In this document: one piece after another, positions 7,480 through 13,976 of the stretch
Numbering within the stretch: the first letter of the stretch is position 1
Layout: each line of letters begins with the position of its first letter
NCBI GenBank assembly: GCA_964461295.1
Contig: CAYWTX010000522.1
Location: forward strand, 1 to 17,430
Length of the DNA stretch: 17,430 bases
Direction: 5' to 3'
From: CAYWTX01 sp964461295
Lineage (GTDB): Bacteria; Planctomycetota; Phycisphaerae; SM23-33
Notes under the pieces: generated by a model
The model's input: only the letters and a program-made list of their open reading frames with translations
What the model was told of the DNA's origin: nothing
The model's database searches: none
Program-made: the position numbers and the translations under genes

Positions 7480-8391
7480 TCAGGGCGACAGGCCGTGTTC
7501 TTCGGTCACCTTGCGCAGGAACCCCTGTGCGTCGCGCAGCGCCCGCCTCGCCGCGGCCGCGCCCAGCCCGCGGCAGTGCATCGCGATGGCCGTCTTCACC
7601 TCGCCGCCGGCGCGTTTCAGCAGGCGTTTCGCCGCCGCGCGGGGCAGGTCCGTCGCGGCCATCACGATCCGTTCGCCGCGGTCGCGGAGCTTGGCGTTGG
7701 TGGCCCTCAGGTCCACCATCAGGTTGCCGTAGACCTTGCCCCCGCGGACCATCGCCGCCGTCGTCAGGGCGTTGAGCACCAGCTTGGTGGCCGTGCCGGC
7801 CTTCATCCGCGTCGAACCTGTGATCACTTCGGCCCCGACGACCGGGCAGATGACCACATCGGCCTGGACCGTGTCGCGGACTTCCGGCGCGCAGGTCACG
7901 AACAGCGTGGCGGCGCCGCGCTGGGCCGCCCGTCGCACGGCGGCGCGGACGAAGGGAGTCAGCCCGCATGCCGCGATGCCCACCACCACGTCGCGCTCGC
8001 CGACGCGGCGCTTGTCGATGGCGGCTGCGCCCTGGGCCTGGCGGTCCTCGGCGCCTTCCACGGAACGCACCAGGGCCCGCCGCCCGCCGGCGATGATTCC
8101 CTGCACTCGCGACGGCGGCGTGCCGAATGTGGGCGGGCACTCGGCCGCGTCGAGCACGCCCAGCCGTCCGCTGGTGCCCGCGCCCACGTAGAACAGCCGC
8201 CCGCCGCGAGCGAAGCGGTCCACGATGACGTCCACGGCGCGGGCGAGTTGGCGGCGCTGCCGCCGCACCGCCGCGGCTACGCCCGCGTCCTCGGCATTGA
8301 TGACGTCGACGATGCCGAGGGAATCCATGCGGTCGATGCCGGCCGAGCGGGGGTTGCGTTGCTCGGTGGTGAGGAGGGAGCGGTTGTTCAT
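7480..8391 (-). CDS. murQ: N-acetylmuramic acid 6-phosphate etherase
   Basis: 303 residues, the usual MurQ length. It cleaves the lactyl ether of N-acetylmuramate 6-phosphate to give GlcNAc 6-phosphate and D-lactate in cytoplasmic cell-wall recycling. Family signatures are visible: TEQRNP near the start, the SIS-domain loop GAGTSGRLGVLDAAECPPTFG (about 70-90), EGAED (112-116), GSTRMKAGTATK, and NLMVDLRATNAKLRDR. Glu84 and Glu115 fall where the family's two catalytic glutamates are expected. The start at 8391 is chosen because the protein then begins MNNRSLLTTEQRNP, as homologues do. The frame is open farther upstream but overlaps the preceding small gene. That gene's stop overlaps this start as ATGA, which indicates translational coupling. 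No other recycling gene is in view. Confidence 0.93.
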   Translation of the reverse strand: MNNRSLLTTEQRNPRSAGIDRMDSLGIVDVINAEDAGVAAAVRRQRRQLARAVDVIVDRFARGGRLFYVGAGTSGRLGVLDAAECPPTFGTPPSRVQGIIAGGRRALVRSVEGAEDRQAQGAAAIDKRRVGERDVVVGIAACGLTPFVRAAVRRAAQRGAATLFVTCAPEVRDTVQADVVICPVVGAEVITGSTRMKAGTATKLVLNALTTAAMVRGGKVYGNLMVDLRATNAKLRDRGERIVMAATDLPRAAAKRLLKRAGGEVKTAIAMHCRGLGAAAARRALRDAQGFLRKVTEEHGLSP

Positions 8392-8759
8392 GCGTGATGC
8401 ATCCCGCGTATGAGCCAGCACGTTCGCGCGTCCTCCGCGGGCTCGTCGTTCGGCGGCCAGACGAACGCCAGACAACCGGCGATGGGTTCCTCCCGCGAAC
8501 GCAGGAGGCCGTCGGCGAGGCGGAGCAGTTCGATGATCTGGTCGCGCCGGGCCCTCCCGAAGTCGCTGGCGGCGTCCCTCAATGCCAAGCCCGTGTCGCT
8601 GGCGTCCTGGCCCTTCGGACTCCGGCGGGCCAAGCGACGCTGCTCCGTGCCGGCCACGCGGCGGCGGCCGGCGTGGTCGCGCCGCTCGCACCACCGCTCG
8701 CAGTAGTTGAAGAGGCCGCCGATGAACTTGTTCCTTGTGCGGGGCATGGGCGCAAGCAT
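8388..8759 (-). CDS. Small conserved-looking protein of unknown function, coupled to murQ
   Basis: 123 residues from the ATG at 8759; a second ATG at 8747 giving MPRTRNKF is equally possible, and neither has a strong ribosome binding site. The N terminus carries FIGGLFNYCERWCERR, a Cys/Trp pattern I associate with small uncharacterised planctomycete proteins, which often have extra cysteines that would make a metal site. Here only C-x3-C is kept and later cysteines are scattered. The middle is charged and probably helical (ARRDQIIELLRLADGLL). The C terminus, ARTCWLIRGMHHA, ends in the ATGA overlap with murQ. No known domain is recognised. The overlap and strand argue that it is real. A role beside cell-wall recycling would be guesswork. 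Confidence 0.6.
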   Translation of the reverse strand: MLAPMPRTRNKFIGGLFNYCERWCERRDHAGRRRVAGTEQRRLARRSPKGQDASDTGLALRDAASDFGRARRDQIIELLRLADGLLRSREEPIAGCLAFVWPPNDEPAEDARTCWLIRGMHHA

Positions 8760-9166
8760 AGCCGTTGCCGCGGGCGAGGGGAAGAGACCTGGACGCAGAC
8801 CTGGGCGTAGGCGATAGCGGAGAAGGGGGGATCGCCCACGGATTCTCTCAGCCCCTTGGGCTCAAGAAGAACACTTCGCCCACGGCCAGAATCCCCTGCC
8901 GCACCCGTTCGTCGTGGCCCGGCGAGTCGGTGTGGAGTGTCCGGCCGGCGGCCCGTAGGAGGGCAAGCGCAGCTCCCGCACTACCAGGCAGCGACTCAGA
9001 AGGACCTCAGACTTCAGGAAGAATGTGGCTCGGAAGAATGTGGTTCGTTGCTTAGACGCCGCCAACGCCGTAGTCTGTTTCCCATGCCGACGCCACGCCG
9101 AAGGGGATCGACGACCTGGGCGCGATCGACCGGGCGACTTCCCGTTGAGGCGTACGGAGAGATCCC
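8760..9166. other. Intergenic region between the divergent murQ operon and rsmD
   Basis: About 400 bases between divergently transcribed units, so promoters for both should lie here, but no strong consensus is visible. It contains a 15-bp tandem duplication at 9017-9046. It also has a minus-strand open stretch (about 8850-9010) with protein-like composition (HTDSPGHDERVRQGILAVGE) but no start codon, possibly a gene remnant. Confidence 0.45.
9017..9046. repeat. 15-bp tandem duplication
   Basis: GGAAGAATGTGGCTC is followed directly by GGAAGAATGTGGTTC, identical in 14 of 15 positions. It lies about 120 bases upstream of rsmD. This looks like a recent slippage duplication; a paired binding site is possible but unsupported. 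Confidence 0.6.
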
Positions 9167-9829
9167 ATGTCCCTTCACATCCTTGCCGGTGAGTTCAAGG
9201 GCCGCAAACTGCTGCCGCCGCCGCGGCAGGCCGAGACGCGCCCCATGACCGGGCACATCAAGAAGTCGCTGTTCGGCATGCTCGGGCCCTGGCTGGAGGG
9301 GGCGGTCGTCGTCGATCTCTACTGCGGCACGGGCACGTTGGGGCTGGAGGCGCTGTCGCAAGGCGCGGCCTCGTGCTGCTTCGCCGACCGCGACGGCGGC
9401 GTGCTCGCCGCGCTCAAGGAGAACATCCGGACGCTCGGCGTGGCCGGACGGTGCACGCTCTGGGGCGGCGACGTGACGGCCCGGCTGGCGGGGCGCCTGG
9501 CATCCGTCGGCGGGGCCGTGGACATCGCGTTCGTCGATCCGCCGTTCGAGACGGCGAGGCATTGGTCGTGGCGGCAGGCGGAGGGTACAATCTTTGTTCC
9601 GCTGGCCGAGCACCTGGCGACCGACGGAATCGTGGTGCTCCGTCTGCCCGACGACGTGCAGCCGCCCGAAGCGCTGGGCCGCTTGCGCGTGCAGAGGGTC
9701 AAACCATACGGCGGCATGAGCGTCGTCTTCCTTGCGTTCGGAGAACGGATACCGGAAGACCGGGGAACAGCCGCCGCCGACGACGACGAGGACGAGCGGG
9801 ACCGGGAGACGGCCGAGGACGATTCCTGA
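9167..9829 (+). CDS. rsmD: RsmD-type 16S rRNA guanine-N2 methyltransferase
   Basis: 220 residues. RsmD methylates N2 of a guanine in the small-subunit rRNA (G966 in E. coli) using S-adenosylmethionine. The N terminus is family-typical (ILAGEFKGRKL, then RPMTGHIKKSLFGML). The SAM-binding motif I is VVDLYCGTGTLGLEALSQGA (about 47-66), and the catalytic motif IV is FVDPPF (about 125-130). The start is supported by GGAGAG a few bases upstream. The last 30 residues or so are a strongly acidic, probably disordered tail (DDDEDERDRE), beyond the usual length of about 190 residues. It is the first gene of a plus-strand run, followed after about 80 bases by the DUF58 gene. Confidence 0.9.
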   Translation: MSLHILAGEFKGRKLLPPPRQAETRPMTGHIKKSLFGMLGPWLEGAVVVDLYCGTGTLGLEALSQGAASCCFADRDGGVLAALKENIRTLGVAGRCTLWGGDVTARLAGRLASVGGAVDIAFVDPPFETARHWSWRQAEGTIFVPLAEHLATDGIVVLRLPDDVQPPEALGRLRVQRVKPYGGMSVVFLAFGERIPEDRGTAAADDDEDERDRETAEDDS

Positions 9830-9837
9830 CGGAGCGG

Positions 9838-9859
9838 CCTGCCCGCTTCAGCGGGTAGG
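9838..9859 (+). terminator. Hairpin after rsmD
   Basis: CCTGCCCGCT and AGCGGGTAGG pair over ten positions (one G-T wobble) around a very short TC turn, starting about 9 bases after the rsmD stop. A T-rich stretch follows (TCTTGCTGTTCTTGTTCG). It could be an intrinsic terminator or a small palindromic repeat. Confidence 0.5.
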
Positions 9860-9910
9860 TCTTGCTGTTCTTGTTCGTTGCGATTCCTGTGCCTCTGTGG
9901 TGAATGCGCG

Positions 9911-10813
9911 ATGCCGAGATCATCGTACCTGTACTTCGAGCCTGACAAGGCCGGGAAGCTGAAGAACCTCAACCTGCTGGCGCGGCAGGCCGTCGAGGGG
10001 TTCATTTCCGGCCTGCACCGCAGCCCGCACAAGGGCTTCAGCGTCGAGTTTGCCGAGCACCGCGAGTACACCTCCGGCGACGACGTTCGGCACATGGACT
10101 GGGTGGCCTGGGGGCGCACCGACCGCTACTACATCAAGCAGTACGAGCAGGAGACCAACCTCCGCACGTACGTGCTGCTGGACACGAGCAACTCGATGGC
10201 CTACCGCTACGGCGGCGGGATGACGAAGTTCGAGTACGGCTGCTTCCTGTCGGCGTGCCTGGCGTACCTGATGGCCCGCCAGCAGGACATGGTGGGGATG
10301 ATCGCGTTCGATGAGCGGATGCGGTTCCACCTCACCCCGGGCTCAACGCCCGCCCACATGGACCGCGTGTTCAGGAACCTCGAGGGCTTGCGGCCGGGCG
10401 GAGGCACGCGGATCGGCCCGACGTTCCACGACCTGGCCAACCGCATCGAGAAGCGCGGACTGGTGATCGTGATCTCGGACCTCTACGACGACCCCGCCGA
10501 GATCATGAAGGCCCTCCAGCACTTCGTGTACAAGAAGCACCAGATCATCGTGTTCCACTTGCTGGACCCGGCCGAACTGGACTTTCCGTTCAGGAAGATC
10601 CTGTCCTTCGTGGACATGGAGACGAGCGAGCGGCTGCTGGTGGACCCGCGGTACGTCCGCGAGGGCTACCTCGAGGAGATGCGCGCGTTCGTGGACAACT
10701 ACCGCCGCGAGTGCGGCAACCGCAACATCGAGTATGTCCTGACGACGACGGAGAAGCCCTACGAGGCGATGCTGCTTCAGTACCTGGCGAAGAGGAAGAT
10801 GATGTTCGGATAG
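9911..10813 (+). CDS. DUF58 protein with von Willebrand A-like fold
   Basis: 300 residues. The signature DUF58 block is intact: GLHRSPHKGFSVEFAEHREY, then SGDDVRHMDW and GRTDRYYIKQYEQETNL (about 34-84). It is followed by a metal-ion-dependent adhesion site motif D91-T-S93-N-S95, so metal binding is likely. DUF58 proteins usually work with a MoxR-type AAA ATPase and BatA/BatB-like membrane proteins in poorly defined envelope-maintenance or chaperone-like modules. Here the BatA-like partner follows, but no MoxR ATPase is in view. The ATG at 9911 is chosen because homologues begin close to a short MPR.S-like leader; the frame opens earlier at 9878 with a Cys-rich leader that looks spurious. I see no strong ribosome binding site. 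Confidence 0.88.
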   Translation: MPRSSYLYFEPDKAGKLKNLNLLARQAVEGFISGLHRSPHKGFSVEFAEHREYTSGDDVRHMDWVAWGRTDRYYIKQYEQETNLRTYVLLDTSNSMAYRYGGGMTKFEYGCFLSACLAYLMARQQDMVGMIAFDERMRFHLTPGSTPAHMDRVFRNLEGLRPGGGTRIGPTFHDLANRIEKRGLVIVISDLYDDPAEIMKALQHFVYKKHQIIVFHLLDPAELDFPFRKILSFVDMETSERLLVDPRYVREGYLEEMRAFVDNYRRECGNRNIEYVLTTTEKPYEAMLLQYLAKRKMMFG

Positions 10814-10845
10814 AGCAAACGCCCGCAACAGGCAGATGGACGGAG

Positions 10846-10864
10846 CCGGGGCGTGTCGCCCCGG
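10846..10864. terminator. Perfect GC-rich hairpin after the DUF58 gene
   Basis: CCGGGGCG-TGT-CGCCCCGG is a perfect 8-bp stem with a 3-base loop, about 33 bases past the DUF58 stop. There is no T-tract, so it may attenuate transcription or protect a transcript end rather than act as a classical terminator. Confidence 0.4.
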
Positions 10865-10881
10865 TCGCTTCCGATAAGGCG

Positions 10882-10995
10882 CCGTCACGGAATAACTTGT
10901 TCACGTTTCCCAGGTGGCACAGGTCTCCGACCTGTGCTGCACAGCTTGGAAAGCTGTGCCACCAAGACTGGCTTGCTCAGGTTATTTCGTGACGG
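10882..10995. repeat. 114-bp nested palindromic element (MITE/REP-like)
   Basis: The outer arms CCGTCACGGAATAAC (10882-10896) and GTTATTTCGTGACGG (10981-10995) match at 14 of 15 positions in inverted orientation. Inside, GGTGGCACAG (10913-10922) and CTGTGCCACC (10954-10963) are perfect inverted repeats. They frame two more hairpins, CACAGGTC-tcc-GACCTGTG (10918-10936) and GCACAGCTT-gga-AAGCTGTGC (10939-10959). The element sits between two genes that normally share an operon. No transposase is encoded and I see no clear target-site duplication. Confidence 0.75.
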
Positions 10996-11023
10996 ACCCT
11001 GACAGGACCTCGCAACCAACGGG

Positions 11024-13264
11024 ATGTTCCTCGCCTTCACATTCGACTCGCCGTGGCTTCTGCTGGGCCTGCTGGCCGCGGCGATCCCGTTCGCGCTGCA
11101 CCTGCTGTCCAGCGTGCGGGCGCGGGACATGATGTTTCCCACGCTGCGATTCCTGCGCCGCAGCATGGAAAAGACCGCCCGGCGCCGTCGCCTTCAGCAC
11201 TGGTTGCTGCTGCTGCTGCGGGCCGCACTGTTCGCCCTGCTGGCCATCTGCGTGTCCGAACCGCTGAGCCGCGCCGCCGGAGGCTGGCTCGGCGGCTCGC
11301 CTTCGGCGGCCGTCGTCATCGTCGACAACGGCTACTCCATGGCCGCCGCCGGCGAGGGCGCCACGCGCCTGGAGCGGGCCAAGGCGGCCGCGAACGCCCT
11401 GCTGGGCGGTGACGACAAGCCGGTCCTGGCGGCCGTGCTCACCGCCAACGACGCCCACAAGTCGCCGGGCCTGACGGCCTCGCTGGAGGACCTGCGCTCG
11501 GGGGTGGCCAGGGCTCGGGTCGGCTATGGGCGCGTGAACCTGGCCGGGCGGCTGAAGGCGGCGTACGAAATGCTGGCCGGCGACTCCAGCGCCCGCAAGG
11601 CGATCTACCTATTCAGCGACCTCCAGCGGACGACGTTCGAGGAGGTTGCCGCCCTGGACGCCAACTCGCTGCCCAAGGCACGCGACGTGCACCTGCTGGT
11701 CGTCGACGCGGCGCGCGGCGACGTCGCCAACGTCGGCGTGGCGAGCCTCGACATCACCGGGCGGCGCGTCGTCGACAGCGTCGTCGAGTTCACCGCCGAA
11801 CTGGTGAACTCCTCGGCCACGGATCGCACGGTGGACGTGGCCCTGGATCTGGACGGCGTGGGCGTGATGCGTCGCGTGCGGAAGACCCTCGCGGCCGGCG
11901 GCATGCCCGGCAGCAGCGCCTTGGTGCGGTTCCACCATCGATTCGCCGCCGGCGGGCTTGTCACCGGCAAGGTGGCCATCGACGCGACGGACGACCTGGC
12001 GGCGGACAACGTGCGGCGCTTCGCCCTGACCATCGGCGACCGCGTGCGGGCGCTGGTGGTGGCCGATAGCGGCGCCGACGCCAACACGGGCATGCTCGCG
12101 CCGGCGGCGATGCTGCTGCTGGCCCTGGATCCCTACGACGACCGTAGCCAGCCCTGGCCGATTCGCCCGCGCACGGTGGACATCGGCGAGTTCGGCGCCG
12201 CCGACCTGTTCGCCTCCGACATCGTGTTCTTCGCCGACGTGCCTCGCTTCAGCGAGGCGCAGGCCAAGGCGATCGTGGCGTTCGTGGCCGGGGGCGGCAC
12301 GGCCATGTTCTTCCTCGGTCCGGCCACCGACGTCGCCGCGTACAACGAGCGGCTCGTGCAGCAGGTGCCCGCCGAGGGCGGCCTGCTGCCCTCTCGCCTG
12401 GGCGCTGCCGTGGGCGAGGTAGGCCCGGCCGCCAGGAGCTTCAAGGTCGACAAGGTCGATACCCGGCACGAGTACTTCGCCGGCCTGTACGAGAGGCACG
12501 CCGACTACCTCACCGTGGCGGCCCAGCGGTACTACCGCTTCGCGGGCCCCGTGCCGGGCGAGCGGACGCTCGTGCGGCTGGAGGGCGGCGACGGGCTGGT
12601 GCAGTGGAAGCCGTTCGGCTCGGGCCGGGTGGTGGTGTGCACCACGACGGCGAACCCCAAGTGGACCAACCTGCCGATCAGCGGGCTGTTCCTTCCCTTG
12701 GCGGCGCGGGCCAGCCTGCTGGCCCGGCGCGACCCGCAACGCGACGCCGCCGACCTGACGCCCGGCTCGCCGGTGGCGATCTGCCCGAGCTTCGCGGCCC
12801 TGGAGCCGCCGGCCGTGGGAGAGAAGCTCTTCGTGCAGGTGACGGCGCCGCCGGGCGTGCCGTCGCCGAGCCCCGTGCCGTTGACGCAGACGCCCGAGGG
12901 GCCGCGGGCCGTGTTCATCGACACCGGCGAGATCGGCCTGTACCGCTGGCAGGTGGTGCGGGCCTCGGGCGGCAAGGGTCCCTCGGGGGCGTTCGTGATC
13001 AACCCGTACGGCCCGGAGTGCGCCCTGGCCGCGATGCCGCCCAAGGTGTTCCAGCGGCTGCTGAACGTAAAAGGCCTCGAGCGAGTCTACGTGGCCGGCA
13101 GCCTGGAAGCCGTCAACGCGCTGGCGACGGCGGAGTCCAAGGGGCGGAACTGGTGGGACCTGCTCGCGGCCGCGGCCATCGTGGTGTTGGTGTTCGAATC
13201 GGTGGTGGCCAATCGCCGCAACCGCGAGGAAGACGCCGTGGCGGAGCACCTCAAGGCGGCGTAA
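11024..13264 (+). CDS. BatA-like membrane protein with degenerate von Willebrand A domain
   Basis: 746 residues. The N terminus is a BatA-type double membrane anchor: a first helix at about 11-29, a cytoplasmic RFLRRSMEKTARRRRLQHW stretch, and a second helix at about 60-77. A vWA-like domain follows, beginning VVIVDNGYSM (about 97-106). Its metal site should read D-x-S-x-S, but the middle residue is glycine (D101-N-G103-Y-S105), so metal binding may be weakened. The central part is beta-rich. At about 385-430 a Rossmann-like segment (DIVFFADVPRFSEAQAKAIVAFV, then GGGTAMFFLG) resembles the glutamine-amidotransferase-like domain of this family. The C terminus has one membrane helix (DLLAAAAIVVLVFESVVANRR). 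It is probably an inner-membrane partner of the DUF58 protein. The gap of about 210 bases between them holds the palindromic element. The codons for LATAESKGRNW recur outside the gene at 13905-13941. Confidence 0.85.
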   Translation: MFLAFTFDSPWLLLGLLAAAIPFALHLLSSVRARDMMFPTLRFLRRSMEKTARRRRLQHWLLLLLRAALFALLAICVSEPLSRAAGGWLGGSPSAAVVIVDNGYSMAAAGEGATRLERAKAAANALLGGDDKPVLAAVLTANDAHKSPGLTASLEDLRSGVARARVGYGRVNLAGRLKAAYEMLAGDSSARKAIYLFSDLQRTTFEEVAALDANSLPKARDVHLLVVDAARGDVANVGVASLDITGRRVVDSVVEFTAELVNSSATDRTVDVALDLDGVGVMRRVRKTLAAGGMPGSSALVRFHHRFAAGGLVTGKVAIDATDDLAADNVRRFALTIGDRVRALVVADSGADANTGMLAPAAMLLLALDPYDDRSQPWPIRPRTVDIGEFGAADLFASDIVFFADVPRFSEAQAKAIVAFVAGGGTAMFFLGPATDVAAYNERLVQQVPAEGGLLPSRLGAAVGEVGPAARSFKVDKVDTRHEYFAGLYERHADYLTVAAQRYYRFAGPVPGERTLVRLEGGDGLVQWKPFGSGRVVVCTTTANPKWTNLPISGLFLPLAARASLLARRDPQRDAADLTPGSPVAICPSFAALEPPAVGEKLFVQVTAPPGVPSPSPVPLTQTPEGPRAVFIDTGEIGLYRWQVVRASGGKGPSGAFVINPYGPECALAAMPPKVFQRLLNVKGLERVYVAGSLEAVNALATAESKGRNWWDLLAAAAIVVLVFESVVANRRNREEDAVAEHLKAA
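13117..13153 (+). repeat. 37-bp exact direct repeat, copy 1 (inside the BatA-like gene)
   Basis: This segment encodes ALATAESKGRNW just before the C-terminal membrane helix. It is identical over 37 bases to 13905-13941 in the same orientation, 788 bases away, and the similarity stops abruptly on both sides. Confidence 0.85.
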
Positions 13265-13288
13265 GGGGCGCGTCGGGCAATCTCGACC

Positions 13289-13549
13289 CTACCCGTAGAC
13301 CTCCGAGCGATGTGCGATGTCGACCACGTACACAACGTGATCGCGTTCGCCGATGCGGTAGACCACCCGCCAGTCGCCCACTCGGAATCGCCGCAGCCCC
13401 GCAAACGGCCCCCCCAGCGGTTTGATGTTGCCATGGTGCAGGGGGTCCGCCTCCAACTGACGAAAGCAGCGGGCAAGTTTCAGAGCCAGAGGCCGATCCG
13501 CCTTGGCGAAGAACCTCCGAGGGCTTGGCGCCAACTCGACCCTATACAT
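13289..13549 (-). CDS. RelE/ParE-superfamily toxin
   Basis: 86 residues from the ATG at 13549 (MYRVELAPSPRRFFAK). The C-terminal core is classic for the superfamily: IKPLGGPFAGLRRFRVGDWRVVYRI, then DHVVYVVDIAHRSEVY. In RelE-like toxins this region carries the Arg/Tyr residues that act on ribosome-bound mRNA; ParE-like members instead target gyrase, and sequence alone does not decide between them. The start codon overlaps the antitoxin's end by 8 bases, an arrangement that couples translation. The frame is open farther upstream, but only inside the antitoxin gene. The stop lies 24 bases from the end of the convergent BatA-like gene. Confidence 0.88.
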   Translation of the reverse strand: MYRVELAPSPRRFFAKADRPLALKLARCFRQLEADPLHHGNIKPLGGPFAGLRRFRVGDWRVVYRIGERDHVVYVVDIAHRSEVYG

Positions 13550-13772
13550 CGGAGCGGACCTTGCGCCAGTCGACGCCGCGGCCTGCCGCGATGTCCCGCT
13601 CGGCCGCCTCAATCCGGCGGCGGGCACGGGCGGCGCCGGCAAGACCGCCTTGAGCAGTCTTGCCCGCCGGCGTGTCGAGGAAGGCCAGGAAGCTGGCCGC
13701 GACCTTCAGTCTCTCCGGCGGCAACTTCTCGATGACTTCCTTCGCCCTGTTGCGAAGCTCTGTTGTGCTCAT
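13542..13772 (-). CDS. Antitoxin of the RelE-type pair
   Basis: 76 residues starting MSTTELRNRAKEVIEKLPPERLKVAASFLAFL. This N terminus matches small DUF2281/Phd-like antitoxin helices ('a.e.i..LP.erl..v..fl..l') often found before RelE genes. The charged C terminus (RRRIEAAERDIAAGRGVDWRKVRSDV) is the likely toxin-wrapping part. The start at 13772 has GAGGA at a suitable distance and an extended -10 promoter close upstream; a longer open frame to 13928 looks spurious. Pairs like this are usually autoregulated by the complex. I see no clear operator palindrome. Confidence 0.8.
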   Translation of the reverse strand: MSTTELRNRAKEVIEKLPPERLKVAASFLAFLDTPAGKTAQGGLAGAARARRRIEAAERDIAAGRGVDWRKVRSDV

Positions 13773-13800
13773 GCCGTATCCTCGCCCGTCTATCGCAACC

Positions 13801-13809
13801 ATCATACCA
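13801..13809 (-). promoter_or_regulatory. Extended -10 promoter of the toxin-antitoxin pair
   Basis: On the minus strand TGGTATGAT combines an extended TG motif with TATGAT (five of six matches to TATAAT), about 28 bases ahead of the antitoxin start. No good -35 is present, as is common for extended -10 promoters. Confidence 0.45.
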
Positions 13810-13904
13810 TCTTCACCGCCGAAAGTGCCATTGGGGCGCGGGTTCCCGGCGGATTGCCCGCCCGTCGTCCTCGTGCGTGGAACTCGCGGCATAGCCGAAG
13901 AGGC

Positions 13905-13941
13905 CGCGCTGGCGACGGCGGAGTCCAAGGGGCGGAACTGG
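13905..13941 (+). repeat. 37-bp exact direct repeat, copy 2 (intergenic)
   Basis: Identical to 13117-13153 of the BatA-like gene. It lies in the roughly 200-bp space between the antitoxin start and the hemW stop. The flanking sequence is unrelated to the gene, so this is a short fragment or a dispersed repeat. Confidence 0.85.
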
Positions 13942-13976
13942 ACGAAGCCGACCCGGGACCTGCCATTTCGTCCGCC

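Noticed and set aside
7228..8397. Plus-strand open frame of 389 codons downstream of the TTGACA promoter-like site
   Set aside because: Mostly antisense to murQ, and the composition is that of a shadow frame. The promoter-like site was kept only as a low-confidence feature.
8850..9010. Minus-strand stretch reading HTDSPGHDERVRQGILAVGE, possible gene remnant
   Set aside because: It has no start codon and no ribosome binding site, it is bounded by stops within about 53 codons, and I recognise no family. It is mentioned under the intergenic entry only.
10885..11166. Overlapping short frames on both strands with similar ends (SRNNL)
   Set aside because: The similarity between the strands is produced by the inverted arms of the palindromic element, not by real proteins.
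11609..13249. Minus-strand open frame of 546 codons
   Set aside because: Shadow of the BatA-like gene; low-complexity His/Arg/Gly composition and no family motif.
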